A stretch of 64,000 nucleotides of DNA from Chromohalobacter nigrandesensis. Its GTDB lineage: Bacteria > Pseudomonadota > Gammaproteobacteria > Pseudomonadales > Halomonadaceae. Both the position numbers and the translations under genes were made by a program. Each line of letters starts with the position of its first letter. The stretch's first letter is position 1. Of the stretch, positions 56,440-64,000 are shown one piece after another. A model generated the notes under the pieces. That model did not search any database, was not told the DNA's origin, and was given only the letters and a program-made list of their open reading frames with translations. Where the stretch lies: positions 682,001 through 746,000 of the forward strand of contig NZ_JAKGAM010000001.1 of the NCBI RefSeq assembly GCF_023061285.1. The letters are read 5' to 3'.

Positions 56440-56754
56440 TCATGCTGAGTTCAATGGCTTGATGCGGGCGACCTCGTCCTTGACCGATCGTGCGGCCGTC
56501 CATAAATCAATGGCTCGCTGCGCATTCAGCCAAAACTCCGGAGAGTTGCCAAACAAGCGACCAAGCCTAAGCGCCATTTCAGGGCTGACAGAACGTCTTT
56601 CACGTAACAGCTCATTGACAGATTGGCGAGACACGCCCAGCAATTCGGCCAACCCCGCAACGGTCAAGCCATAGTCCGGGACAAAGTCCTCCCTCAGCAT
56701 TTCGCCAGGATGCGTCGGCTTGCGTCGCATTCCGTCGGTGTTAGAAATAGCCAT
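56440..56754 (-). CDS. higA: HigA-type antitoxin
   Basis: XRE-family antitoxin of 104 residues. PTHPGEMLREDF at 14-25 and LTVAGLAELLGVSRQSVNEL form the HTH; LGRLFGNSPEFWLNAQ follows, the HigA/VapI hallmark. It lies 14 bases after higB on the same transcript and probably represses the pair. Confidence 0.92.
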   Translation of the reverse strand: MAISNTDGMRRKPTHPGEMLREDFVPDYGLTVAGLAELLGVSRQSVNELLRERRSVSPEMALRLGRLFGNSPEFWLNAQRAIDLWTAARSVKDEVARIKPLNSA

Positions 56755-56768
56755 AGTTATGACCTCAC

Positions 56769-57050
56769 TCAGTGGTAATCACATACCTCAACATCGTATG
56801 CGTCACCATCTTCAAAATAGAAGCAGATACGCCATTGAGCATTGATTGAAATCGCGTACTGACCCTGCCTATCCCCAGAAAGTGAATGGAGACGGTTGCC
56901 AGGCGGCACTTTCAAATCATCTAGTTGCTCCGCCAGATTTACGTATTCCAGCTTCCGGGAAGCTCTTGAAGCTACATCCGAGGGGAACTTCTTTGACCTC
57001 CCTCTGGAATAAAGCTCTTGGGTACGTTTATCTGCGAAGGTTTTGATCAT
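56769..57050 (-). CDS. higB: HigB-type toxin
   Basis: RelE-superfamily mRNA interferase of 93 residues: MIKTFADKRTQELYSRG start, LKVPPGNRLHSLSGDRQGQY and INAQWRICFYFEDGDAYDVE, all HigB motifs. First gene of higBA. Its ATG lies about one base after the predicted transcription start, so the mRNA may be leaderless. Confidence 0.92.
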   Translation of the reverse strand: MIKTFADKRTQELYSRGRSKKFPSDVASRASRKLEYVNLAEQLDDLKVPPGNRLHSLSGDRQGQYAISINAQWRICFYFEDGDAYDVEVCDYH

Positions 57051-57057
57051 ACACCGA

Positions 57058-57086
57058 AATGTATTTTGTCACGTGACGCTTGTCAA
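57058..57086 (-). promoter_or_regulatory. higBA promoter and operator palindrome
   Basis: On the minus strand TTGACA (57086-57081), N17, TACATT (57063-57058). The spacer contains the perfect palindrome GTCACGTGAC at 57068-57077, a probable HigA operator. Confidence 0.75.
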
Positions 57087-57122
57087 CAAACATCGCGTTT
57101 CGTATCCATATCCCTGACAGCA

Positions 57123-57150
57123 AAACGCCGCGCCCGAAGGCACGGCGTTT
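57123..57150 (-). terminator. Terminator of the WrbA-like gene
   Basis: Stem AAACGCCG/CGGCGTTT extended by GCC/GGC past one mismatch, loop CGAA; followed on the minus strand by TTTTGCTG. It lies about 30 bases after the stop. Confidence 0.75.
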
Positions 57151-57180
57151 AGCATGACGTTGTTGGCTACGTCGTAGTGC

Positions 57181-57786
57181 TCAACCGGCGAATTTAGCGG
57201 CCATTTCAGCAGTGTGCTGGCCCTGGAAGCGGGCGATAGTCAGCTCGTTTTCGCTGGGTTGGCGGCTGCCGTCGCCACCGGCGATGGTCGTTGCACCGTA
57301 GGGCGTGCCGCCGGAGACTTCCTCGAGCTCGCTCAGCGCCGCGCAGGAATACGGGACGCCGACGATCGCCATACCGTGGTGAAGCAAGGTGGTGTGAATC
57401 GAGGTCAGGGTGGTTTCCTGCCCGCCATGCTGGCTGGCAGTGGAGGTGAAGGCGCCGCCCAGCTTGCCGATCAGCTTGCCCTGGGCCCAGAGGCCGCCCG
57501 TCTTGTCCCAGAAATTGCGCATCTGCGAGGCCATGTTGCCGAAACGCGTGGGCGTGCCGACGAGAATCGCGTCATACTCGGCCAAAATGCTGGGGTCCTC
57601 CAGCACGGCGGCGGTGCTGTCTTCCTTATAGCCGGATTTTTCGGCGACATCGGCGGGCACGAGTTCGGCCACGCGGTACAGATCCACCTGGGTACCGGCA
57701 ACACTGCGCGCGCCTTCGGCGACGGCATTGGCCAGCGTTTCGACATGCCCGTAACTGGAGTAATAAATGACGAGAATCTTGCTCAC
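57181..57786 (-). CDS. wrbA: NAD(P)H:quinone oxidoreductase, WrbA type
   Basis: Flavodoxin-like two-electron quinone reductase of 201 residues from GTG 57786 with AGGAGAG; E. coli WrbA has 198. Motifs: [49 protein letters not shown] and the [20 protein letters not shown] loop (in two conserved parts). Divergent from argE. Confidence 0.94.
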   Translation of the reverse strand: MSKILVIYYSSYGHVETLANAVAEGARSVAGTQVDLYRVAELVPADVAEKSGYKEDSTAAVLEDPSILAEYDAILVGTPTRFGNMASQMRNFWDKTGGLWAQGKLIGKLGGAFTSTASQHGGQETTLTSIHTTLLHHGMAIVGVPYSCAALSELEEVSGGTPYGATTIAGGDGSRQPSENELTIARFQGQHTAEMAAKFAG

Positions 57787-57912
57787 GTGAGTGCTCTCCT
57801 GACTGGATGTATGGACGTTCTCAAGATGACGCACGCTCGCGCTGCCGTCAAAGTGACGCCCCGTGACATCAGCGTGCTAGGCTGGCGTAAAACATCCCGC
57901 TGGGAGGCTGTC

Positions 57913-59067
57913 ATGTCCAACACCACTGCCCTGCTCGAACGCTTGATTGGCTTCGACACCGTGTCGCGACATTCCAACCTGGAATTGATCGCCTTCATCG
58001 AATCCTATCTTGCCGAACACGACGTACCATGTACCCGCATTACCAACGATGACGGCAGCAAGGCCAACTTGCTGGCCCGCATCGGTCCCGAGGTGGCGGG
58101 TGGCGTGGTCCTGTCCGGGCATACCGATGTGGTGCCGGTGGACGGCCAACCGTGGAGCAGCGATCCTTTCACGCTGACCGACAAGGGCGATGGCCGCCTC
58201 TACGGACGCGGTAGCTGCGACATGAAAGGCTTTATCGCCAGCGCGTTGGCGCAGGTACCGCAATGGCAAGCACTCGACCTGCAGCGCCCCATCTACCTGG
58301 CGTTTTCCTACGACGAGGAAGTCGGCTGCCTGGGCGCGCCGCGTTTGATCGAGCGTCTGATGGCCGATGCACCGACCCCGGCGGCGGTGATCGTCGGCGA
58401 GCCCACCCTGATGGCGCCGGTGGTGGCCCAGAAAGGCATCACCAACCTGCGCACCACGGTGACCGGCCGCGAAGCGCATTCCAGTCAGGTGCGACAGGGC
58501 GTCTCCGCCGTGCATGTAGCGGCCCGCCTGGTGACGCGCATCGAGGACATCATGTCGGAGCTGGTCGCGGAGGGCCGTGTCGATCCGCTCTTCAATGTGC
58601 CCCACTCCAGCCTGCACGTAGGCAAGATTCAGGGTGGCACGGCGATCAACATCATGGCCCGCGAGTGCCATTTCGACTGGGAGATCCGCCACCTGCCGAC
58701 GGATGGCTTCGAGGCCTTGTTCGAACGCCTGCAGCACTACGCCGAGACGCTGATGAACGAATTGCGCCCACGCGCACCCCAGATCGACATTCATACTCAG
58801 CACCTGACCGAGACCGTGCCCGCCCTGGCCGACCGCGACAACCAGACGGCGCTCGAACTCTGCCACGCACTGCTGGGCGACGCCGACAACGAAGCCGTAG
58901 CCTATGCCACCGAAGCGGGCCAATTCCAGCATGCCGGCCTGTCCACCGTCATCTGCGGCCCTGGCAGCATCGCCCAGGCGCATCAGCCCGACGAATACCT
59001 GGAGATCGCTCAACTCGACGCCGCCGATGCCTTCATGGCTAAGCTCGGGCAGCGTCTGGCTCAGTGA
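57913..59067 (+). CDS. argE: Acetylornithine deacetylase
   Basis: M20 zinc peptidase-fold enzyme of 384 residues from the ATG at 57913 with GGGAGG; a long upstream frame is the shadow of wrbA. Metal motifs: LSGHTDVVPVDGQPW, GRGSCDMKGF, YDEEVGCLGAP and IVGEPT. It removes acetate from N-acetylornithine in arginine synthesis. Related deacylases such as succinyl-diaminopimelate desuccinylase are less similar. Confidence 0.88.
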   Translation: MSNTTALLERLIGFDTVSRHSNLELIAFIESYLAEHDVPCTRITNDDGSKANLLARIGPEVAGGVVLSGHTDVVPVDGQPWSSDPFTLTDKGDGRLYGRGSCDMKGFIASALAQVPQWQALDLQRPIYLAFSYDEEVGCLGAPRLIERLMADAPTPAAVIVGEPTLMAPVVAQKGITNLRTTVTGREAHSSQVRQGVSAVHVAARLVTRIEDIMSELVAEGRVDPLFNVPHSSLHVGKIQGGTAINIMARECHFDWEIRHLPTDGFEALFERLQHYAETLMNELRPRAPQIDIHTQHLTETVPALADRDNQTALELCHALLGDADNEAVAYATEAGQFQHAGLSTVICGPGSIAQAHQPDEYLEIAQLDAADAFMAKLGQRLAQ

Positions 59068-59126
59068 CTTCAGCTTTTGCGTCGATAAGAGTAACTGGGA
59101 AAATCCACCAGTAGTAGCATGACAAG

Positions 59127-60179
59127 TCAATTCGACTGCTGGTGGCGCCACTGGCGCGGGCTCACGCCGTGCCAGCGCCGAAATGCCCGCGAAAATGCGC
59201 TCACCTCTGAAAAGCCCAGCAGCAAGGCCATCTCAGAGATACTCAGGTGTGGCTGTCGAAGATAGTGAGCCGCCATCTCCTGACGTATCCCATCCACAAT
59301 CTGGCTGAAGCTGAGCCCGTCTCGATGGAGACGTCGCTGCAGCGACCAACTGGAGAGATCGAGCCGATAGGCGATCGTTTCCAGCGTCGGCTCACCTAAC
59401 GACAAGGTCTGACGTACCTGATCGCGGGTCCGCTCGATCAGGCTCTGAAGTACCCGCTGGCCATCCAGACGCCGGATCGCGTCCTGAATCACCGTCAGCA
59501 GCAGCGGGTCGCTATCCGGCATCGGCCGATCCAGATCGCGCTTGGGAATCAGCATCGAATTGACCGGCTGGTCGAAATAGACCTGCGCGTCAAACGCTTT
59601 GCAGTGATCGTGCCACTGTTCGGGGCGGGGATGCTCGAACAACACTGCGCGGGGCGACCATTGGCTGCCAGCCCCATGTCGGATCAGATTGAGTGCCATG
59701 CCCATGGTCAGCTCGGCATCCTGCCGCCGGCAGAGAATGCGGCCGTGTCGGACCTGGTAGTCGAGCCGCCAGCAGTCGTCGTTCTCCACCAGTCGGATCA
59801 GGGTGTCGTGCTGATGATAGGGGAACGCCGCCACCCAGTTATGCAGCGCCTGACCCAAGGTCGCCGAACACAGTCCGATATAACCGATCAATCCCAGCGC
59901 CTGCGGCCTGAACTGCTGACCGTAATAAAGCCCGAAATTATCACACCGTGAATCCCGCGCCGCGTTCTCCATCACCTCGCAGTAGTTGCCAAGGTTGAGG
60001 CTGAGCGTAGGCTTAGCCAATCGCTCGGGATCGATGCCGCTGCTGCCGAGTACGCGATCGGCGTCTCCCCCGTAGTGGCCGATGAAGTCACAAAGGCCAC
60101 TGGCAGCCGCCGAAAGCACGCCAAGATTGCCCTCACCGACTCCTGTCGCGCCTTGATCTTGCAAAAGAGAAAGATCCAT
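59127..60179 (-). CDS. AraC-family regulator with AraC-type N-terminal binding domain
   Basis: Of 350 residues the C-terminal ~100 form the double HTH (LSSWSLQRRLHRDGLSFSQ, then LSISEMALLLGFSEVSAFSR and FRRWHGVSPRQWR). The rest resembles the PF12625-type sensor of OruR/ArgR-like regulators. It precedes the kinase/phospho-lyase/permease genes, which it may control. TTGACC repeats at 61385-61482 are candidate sites. Confidence 0.85.
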   Translation of the reverse strand: MDLSLLQDQGATGVGEGNLGVLSAAASGLCDFIGHYGGDADRVLGSSGIDPERLAKPTLSLNLGNYCEVMENAARDSRCDNFGLYYGQQFRPQALGLIGYIGLCSATLGQALHNWVAAFPYHQHDTLIRLVENDDCWRLDYQVRHGRILCRRQDAELTMGMALNLIRHGAGSQWSPRAVLFEHPRPEQWHDHCKAFDAQVYFDQPVNSMLIPKRDLDRPMPDSDPLLLTVIQDAIRRLDGQRVLQSLIERTRDQVRQTLSLGEPTLETIAYRLDLSSWSLQRRLHRDGLSFSQIVDGIRQEMAAHYLRQPHLSISEMALLLGFSEVSAFSRAFRRWHGVSPRQWRHQQSN

Positions 60180-60317
60180 GACCGTTACCTGCTGCAGTGG
60201 AACTTATTATTGGATCAGCAATTTCTGTACCAGCTACTGATGCGCGTCACGACCGCTTTGGCCAATCTCTTCACGATTTCAAGCGCACATCCCCGGTGCA
60301 TCATGCACCCTTCCGGT

Positions 60318-61325
60318 TCACTCGTCGCCGACCGGTAGCTTGCCATCCAGGTAGCGCCGTATCAGCCGCACCGATTGCGCGGCCCAGTCAGGCCCTAGCT
60401 CTTCGGCCTGCCGGGTCTGAGCATGGGAACCCACCCACGCCAGCAGTTGAATCCGCCGCTGGGCGATCATCGTCGGGATGATGTCCAGATCGGCCTGCTC
60501 CAACCCCGCTATCTGCCGATAACCGGCAAGCCAGTGATCAACCCACGCCGCCGCACGGGGATGATGCTCCTCGAAGCTCAGCGCGGCCGCCAGGTCGTGC
60601 ATGTACCAACCCAGCCCGCAGTCGTCGAAGTCGATCACTTTGGTTTTGTCACCCTCAAGTAGCAGGTTGGTCAGGCGCAAATCCGCATGAATCAAACCGT
60701 AGCGATCCGGCGATTGCCCGTAACCCTCAAGTTCCCCGGCAATCCGCGCCAGCGCGGCTTCGATCACCGGCCAATCTCGGGGATCAAGGTTGGGCGCATC
60801 CTGCCAGCGCCCCCAGTGCCCTTGCTCGCCCACCATGGTCTGGTGATTCCAGATGATGCGCTGGAAGCCATCGGGCGGCTGCCACGTCCGGCTATGCCGG
60901 TGTAAATGCGCAGTCATCTCGCCGAGACGGCGAAAGGCGCGGGGATCGACCGCATTGGTTGGCATGTCACCGTCGATCCAATGGAACAGCACCGCATGAC
61001 GCGATTCATCCTCGCCCAGTGGCAACGTCAGCACGGTTTCACCATTGTCGGCAGTGATCGGCTCGGGCACCTCGAGCCCGGTCTCGCGCAGCGCCGCCAA
61101 CCACTCGAGCTCGCTGACGATATCCCGATGTTGATGGTAACCACCACGATGCAGACGCAGCGCATAGCGCCTGCCTTGCCTATCGCGCAGTTCAAAGGTC
61201 GCGTTTTCCGAGCGGCAAAGCAGGCCCAACTCTCCCTGATAGTCAGCCGGATAGCGCGCGACAGCGGCGTCGGCAAGACGGTAGAGAGCAGCGTTGTCCA
61301 GCGAATCGGCTTGGATGGCAGCCAT
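60318..61325 (-). CDS. Aminoglycoside-phosphotransferase-family kinase (hydroxylysine/ethanolamine kinase-like)
   Basis: APH-fold small-molecule kinase of 335 residues from the ATG at 61325 with AAGGAGT. Catalytic loop LIHADLRLTNLLL and metal site KVIDFDDCGLGW are intact. It is divergent from the phospho-lyase-like PLP gene; in other organisms such kinases are found with, or fused to, that enzyme. Hence phosphorylation of ethanolamine or 5-hydroxylysine is likelier than drug resistance. Confidence 0.82.
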   Translation of the reverse strand: MAAIQADSLDNAALYRLADAAVARYPADYQGELGLLCRSENATFELRDRQGRRYALRLHRGGYHQHRDIVSELEWLAALRETGLEVPEPITADNGETVLTLPLGEDESRHAVLFHWIDGDMPTNAVDPRAFRRLGEMTAHLHRHSRTWQPPDGFQRIIWNHQTMVGEQGHWGRWQDAPNLDPRDWPVIEAALARIAGELEGYGQSPDRYGLIHADLRLTNLLLEGDKTKVIDFDDCGLGWYMHDLAAALSFEEHHPRAAAWVDHWLAGYRQIAGLEQADLDIIPTMIAQRRIQLLAWVGSHAQTRQAEELGPDWAAQSVRLIRRYLDGKLPVGDE

Positions 61326-61384
61326 GAGCAGACTCCTTGAGCGGTGAGTATGTTCACAGCATGAGATTGTCACGCCGGCTCGGC

Positions 61385-61482
61385 TTGACCTTGCAGCGCA
61401 GAGATTTGACCCGTGACGACAGCCTTGATCAAAACACCGCGATCTTGACCCAACGACACAGCCGGCGCCGTGCTCGGGTCAA
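61385..61482. promoter_or_regulatory. TTGACC repeat array between kinase and phospho-lyase genes
   Basis: TTGACC occurs at 61385, 61406 and 61445, and GGTCAA at 61477. The first two are exactly 21 bases apart, two helical turns, as often found for AraC-family half-sites. The gap separates divergent genes. Confidence 0.55.
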
Positions 61483-61548
61483 GTTTTTACCGACGACGCA
61501 AAGCATCATCGATCCACACCACCTCGCCAGCTGCCAAGGAGATAAATC

Positions 61549-62859
61549 ATGCTGAAGACCAACGCCTTCGATGCCAGTGCCAGCGACTCGCTAAGCGTGG
61601 AAAAGCGCGACATGATCGAGCGCCGCCGGCGCCTTCTTGGACCGGCCTACCAGCTCTTTTACAAGGATCCGCTTCATCTGGTGCGTGGCGATGGAGTCTG
61701 GGTTTTCGATGCTGAGGGTCGCCATTATCTCGATGTCTACAATAACGTGCCTTCGGTGGGCCACTGCCATCCCCACGTGCTCGAGGCACTCACACGTCAG
61801 GCAAGTGAGCTCAACACCCACACCCGTTACCTCCACGACAACGTGCTGGATTTCGCCGAGAAGCTAATCGGAACCATGCCGAGCGCGCTGAGCCAGGTGA
61901 TGTTCACCTGTACCGGCAGCGAAGCCAACGATCTGGCACTGCGAATCGCCGAGGATTACACCGGCGGCACCGGCGTGATCGTCACCGACTACAGCTATCA
62001 CGGCATGACGAAATCGATCGCCGCCCTCTCCGCGTCGATGGGCCCCTATGTCAAGCTGGACCGCGACGCCCGCGCCATCCCCGCACCCGTCCATGACCCC
62101 ATCAATCCGGAGACGGTAGGCAAGCGCTTCGCCGCCGATGTCAGAGCGGCGATCACCGACATGCGACGGCATGGCATCAAGCCGGCGGCGCTGCTGATCG
62201 ACACCTTCTTTACCAGCGACGGCGGCTTCTTCGATCCTCCCGGCTTCCTTCAGGAGGCTGTCGATGTCATTCGCGAAGCCGGCGGTCTCTATATCGCCGA
62301 CGAGGTACAACCCGGCTACGGTCGTAGCGGCGAGCACATGTGGGGTTTTCAGCGTCATGGCCTGGTGCCGGATCTGGTCACCCTCGGCAAACCCATGGGC
62401 AACGGCCACCCTATGGCGGCGACCGTGGTCAAGCCGCACATCCTCGAACGCTTCGGCAGCGAGTCGAGCTATTTCAATACCTTCGCTGGCAACACCGTCT
62501 CCGCCGCCGTGGGACTTGCGGTACTCGAGGTCATCGAACGCGAAAACCTGCTGCCGTCTATCCAACGCGCAGGCAAGGTGATCGTCGATGGGATCGTCGA
62601 ACTGGCAACCCGCCACCCCGCCATCGGCAGCGTACGCGGCGTCGGACTCTATGCCAGCGTCGACTTCGTCACTCCCGAAGGTCAGCCAGATCCAGAAACC
62701 GCGTTGAGAGTCGTCAACGACCTGCGCGACGAAGGCATCCTGATCGGCGCCTCCGGCCCGCACTCGAACGTTCTCAAGATTCGTCCGCCGCTGGTGTTCA
62801 CCGAGGTGCACAGCCGGTTGCTGGTCGAGGGGCTGGAGAAGGTGCTGTCGCGCCATTGA
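61549..62859 (+). CDS. Class III PLP enzyme, O-phosphoethanolamine/phosphohydroxylysine phospho-lyase-like
   Basis: Of 436 residues, PLP-lysine Lys281 lies in VTLGKPMGNGHP and Asp251 in IADEVQPGYGR. LLGPAYQLFYKDPLHLVRG, YNNVPSVGHCHP and LNTHTRYLHDN are close to the vertebrate AGXT2L1/2 phospho-lyases rather than ordinary omega-transaminases. The reaction would split a phosphorylated amino alcohol into aldehyde, phosphate and ammonia. A kinase is divergent next to it and an ethanolamine-type permease follows, which supports this reading. Confidence 0.82.
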   Translation: MLKTNAFDASASDSLSVEKRDMIERRRRLLGPAYQLFYKDPLHLVRGDGVWVFDAEGRHYLDVYNNVPSVGHCHPHVLEALTRQASELNTHTRYLHDNVLDFAEKLIGTMPSALSQVMFTCTGSEANDLALRIAEDYTGGTGVIVTDYSYHGMTKSIAALSASMGPYVKLDRDARAIPAPVHDPINPETVGKRFAADVRAAITDMRRHGIKPAALLIDTFFTSDGGFFDPPGFLQEAVDVIREAGGLYIADEVQPGYGRSGEHMWGFQRHGLVPDLVTLGKPMGNGHPMAATVVKPHILERFGSESSYFNTFAGNTVSAAVGLAVLEVIERENLLPSIQRAGKVIVDGIVELATRHPAIGSVRGVGLYASVDFVTPEGQPDPETALRVVNDLRDEGILIGASGPHSNVLKIRPPLVFTEVHSRLLVEGLEKVLSRH

Positions 62860-62904
62860 CCCTGGCCGTTTCGCGCAACGCGTCATTTATCGTTGGAGAA
62901 CATC

Positions 62905-64000
62905 ATGACAACAACACTGAAACCGACATTGGGCCCCATTCAGCTATGGGGCATTGCCGTGGGCCTGGTCATCTCAGGCGAGTACTTCGGCTGGAGCTAC
63001 GGCTGGGGTGTCGCCGGCACCCTGGGTTTTCTAGTGACCACGCTGATGATCGCCGCCATGTATACCTGCTTCATCTTCAGCTACACCGAGCTGACCACCG
63101 CCATTCCGCACGCTGGCGGGCCCTTCGCCTTCAGCCGCCGCGCCTTCGGCGAGATCGGCGGAATGATCGCTGGTATGGCGACGCTGATCGAGTTCGTATT
63201 CGCGCCACCGGCGATTGCTATGGCCATCGGCGCCTATCTCAACGTCCAGTACCCGACCCTCGATCCCAGGGTCGCCGCCATCGGCGCCTATGTCGTGTTC
63301 ATGACGCTCAATATCCTCGGCGTCAAACTGGCGGCGATGTTCGAGCTACTGGTCACCGCCCTGGCGGTATTCGAGCTACTGGTCTTTATGGGCGTCGTCG
63401 CACCGGGATTCAGCTTCGCCAACTTCGCTGCCAACGGCTGGGCAGGAAGCGACGCATTCAGCAGCCAGGCGCTCTCCGGCATCTTCGCCGCCATCCCTTT
63501 CGCCATCTGGTTCTTTCTCGCTATCGAAGGTGCCGCAATGGCCGCCGAAGAGACCCGTGATCCGCGACGTACGATTCCCAAGGCTTATATCAGCGGCATC
63601 ATAACGCTGGTGATTCTGGCTTTCGGCGTGATGCTAATGGCCGGCGGCGTTGGCGACTGGCGCACGCTCTCGAGTATCAACGATCCGCTCCCTCAGGCGA
63701 TGAAAACAGTGGTAGGCAATGATTCCAATTGGATGCACATGCTGGTGTGGATCGGCCTGTTCGGTCTGGTAGCGAGCTTTCACGGTATCATTCTCGGCTA
63801 CTCCCGGCAGTTCTTCGCGCTGGCACGGGCCGGCTATCTCCCTGTCGGGCTAGCTAAGCTGTCGCGCTTCCAGACCCCCCACCGTGCAATTCTTGCCGGC
63901 GGAGTCATAGGCATCGCCGCGATTCTCAGCGACGGCCAAATCGATCTGCAGGGCATGAGTCTAACCGCAGCGATGATCACCATGGCAGTGTTCGGTGCCA
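62905..64000 (+). CDS. Ethanolamine/amino acid permease of the APC superfamily, N-terminal part
   Basis: Starts at ATG 62905 with TTGGAGAA and stays open to the window end, 365 codons visible. VGLVISGEYFGWSYGWGVAG near 20-39 is characteristic of the EAT ethanolamine permease branch of APC carriers; IPHAGGPFAFSRRAFG, AEETRDPRRTIPKAY and GYSRQFFALARAGYLP follow. About ten membrane spans are seen so far. It would supply substrate to the kinase/phospho-lyase pair upstream. Confidence 0.85.
   Translation, partial: MTTTLKPTLGPIQLWGIAVGLVISGEYFGWSYGWGVAGTLGFLVTTLMIAAMYTCFIFSYTELTTAIPHAGGPFAFSRRAFGEIGGMIAGMATLIEFVFAPPAIAMAIGAYLNVQYPTLDPRVAAIGAYVVFMTLNILGVKLAAMFELLVTALAVFELLVFMGVVAPGFSFANFAANGWAGSDAFSSQALSGIFAAIPFAIWFFLAIEGAAMAAEETRDPRRTIPKAYISGIITLVILAFGVMLMAGGVGDWRTLSSINDPLPQAMKTVVGNDSNWMHMLVWIGLFGLVASFHGIILGYSRQFFALARAGYLPVGLAKLSRFQTPHRAILAGGVIGIAAILSDGQIDLQGMSLTAAMITMAVFGA

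Noticed and set aside
60318-61325. Aminoglycoside resistance gene
   Set aside because: The fold is APH-like, but the neighbouring phospho-lyase-like enzyme and ethanolamine-type permease point to a metabolic kinase.

Overview
The window looks like chromosome from a high-GC, Gram-negative gammaproteobacterium, most likely Halomonadaceae (Halomonas/Chromohalobacter-like). This rests on the RecC-RecB-RecD operon order, the BioF-H-C-D order, gamma-type BirA boxes and general protein similarity. Genus is an inference, because no rRNA or tRNA gene is visible. Coding density is very high: no stretch over 300 bases lacks a gene, and many genes overlap by four bases (ATGA).

Region 1 (1-17352) is polyamine and agmatine catabolism. 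It holds the tail of a PuuB-like oxidase, a PotABCD-type importer, a PuuA-like ligase and a LuxR-type regulator. These are followed by a divergent block of aldehyde dehydrogenase and M20 carbamoyl-hydrolase on the minus strand, and omega-aminotransferase, NhaC-family carrier and agmatine deiminase on the plus strand. A glutamine amidotransferase, a second PuuA-like ligase and a second LuxR regulator close the region. No nitrilase-type N-carbamoylputrescine amidase is present, so agmatine carbon may instead pass through transamination, oxidation and hydrolysis of 4-ureidobutyrate.

Region 2 (17384-25899) is the best candidate for an undescribed system. A CDP-alcohol phosphatidyltransferase is divergent from a tight operon: BchC-like dehydrogenase, a COG0720 (PTPS/QueD-like) protein lacking its catalytic residues, GT4 glycosyltransferase, methyltransferase and a flippase-like membrane protein. 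Next come a RibD-type reductase without a deaminase domain, a GTP cyclohydrolase II with a degenerate N-terminal domain, and a creatininase-family amidohydrolase. Together they suggest a GTP-derived pyrimidine or pterin joined to a lipid or glycolipid. Two inverted copies of a ~140-bp palindromic-ended repeat sit at the two convergent junctions around the reductase/cyclohydrolase pair.

Region 3 (25069-35271, minus strand) is recC-recB-recD, with the creatininase gene translationally coupled behind recD. Region 4 (35400-40372) is a biotin operon under two BirA-like boxes. Its first gene, bioB, is reduced to a 40-codon in-frame remnant, followed by intact bioF, bioH, bioC, bioD and bioA.

Region 5 (40470-49657) holds an amidoligase/GATase pair, an MHS-type transporter, an OsmC protein, a DUF1415 protein, an aldo/keto reductase, a PaiB/GNAT pair divergent from a MocR regulator, and endonuclease V. 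Region 6 (49752-54313) is sbcDC. Region 7 (54316-57050) is an accessory patch: HepT/MntA and HigBA toxin-antitoxin modules, a small membrane protein and a SWIM mini-protein. The HepT/MntA module is bracketed by 34-bp direct repeats that include the 3' end of the membrane-protein gene. Region 8 (57181-64000) holds WrbA, ArgE, an AraC regulator, an APH-family kinase, a class III phospho-lyase-like PLP enzyme and an ethanolamine-type permease cut by the window end, suggesting phosphoethanolamine-route amine catabolism.
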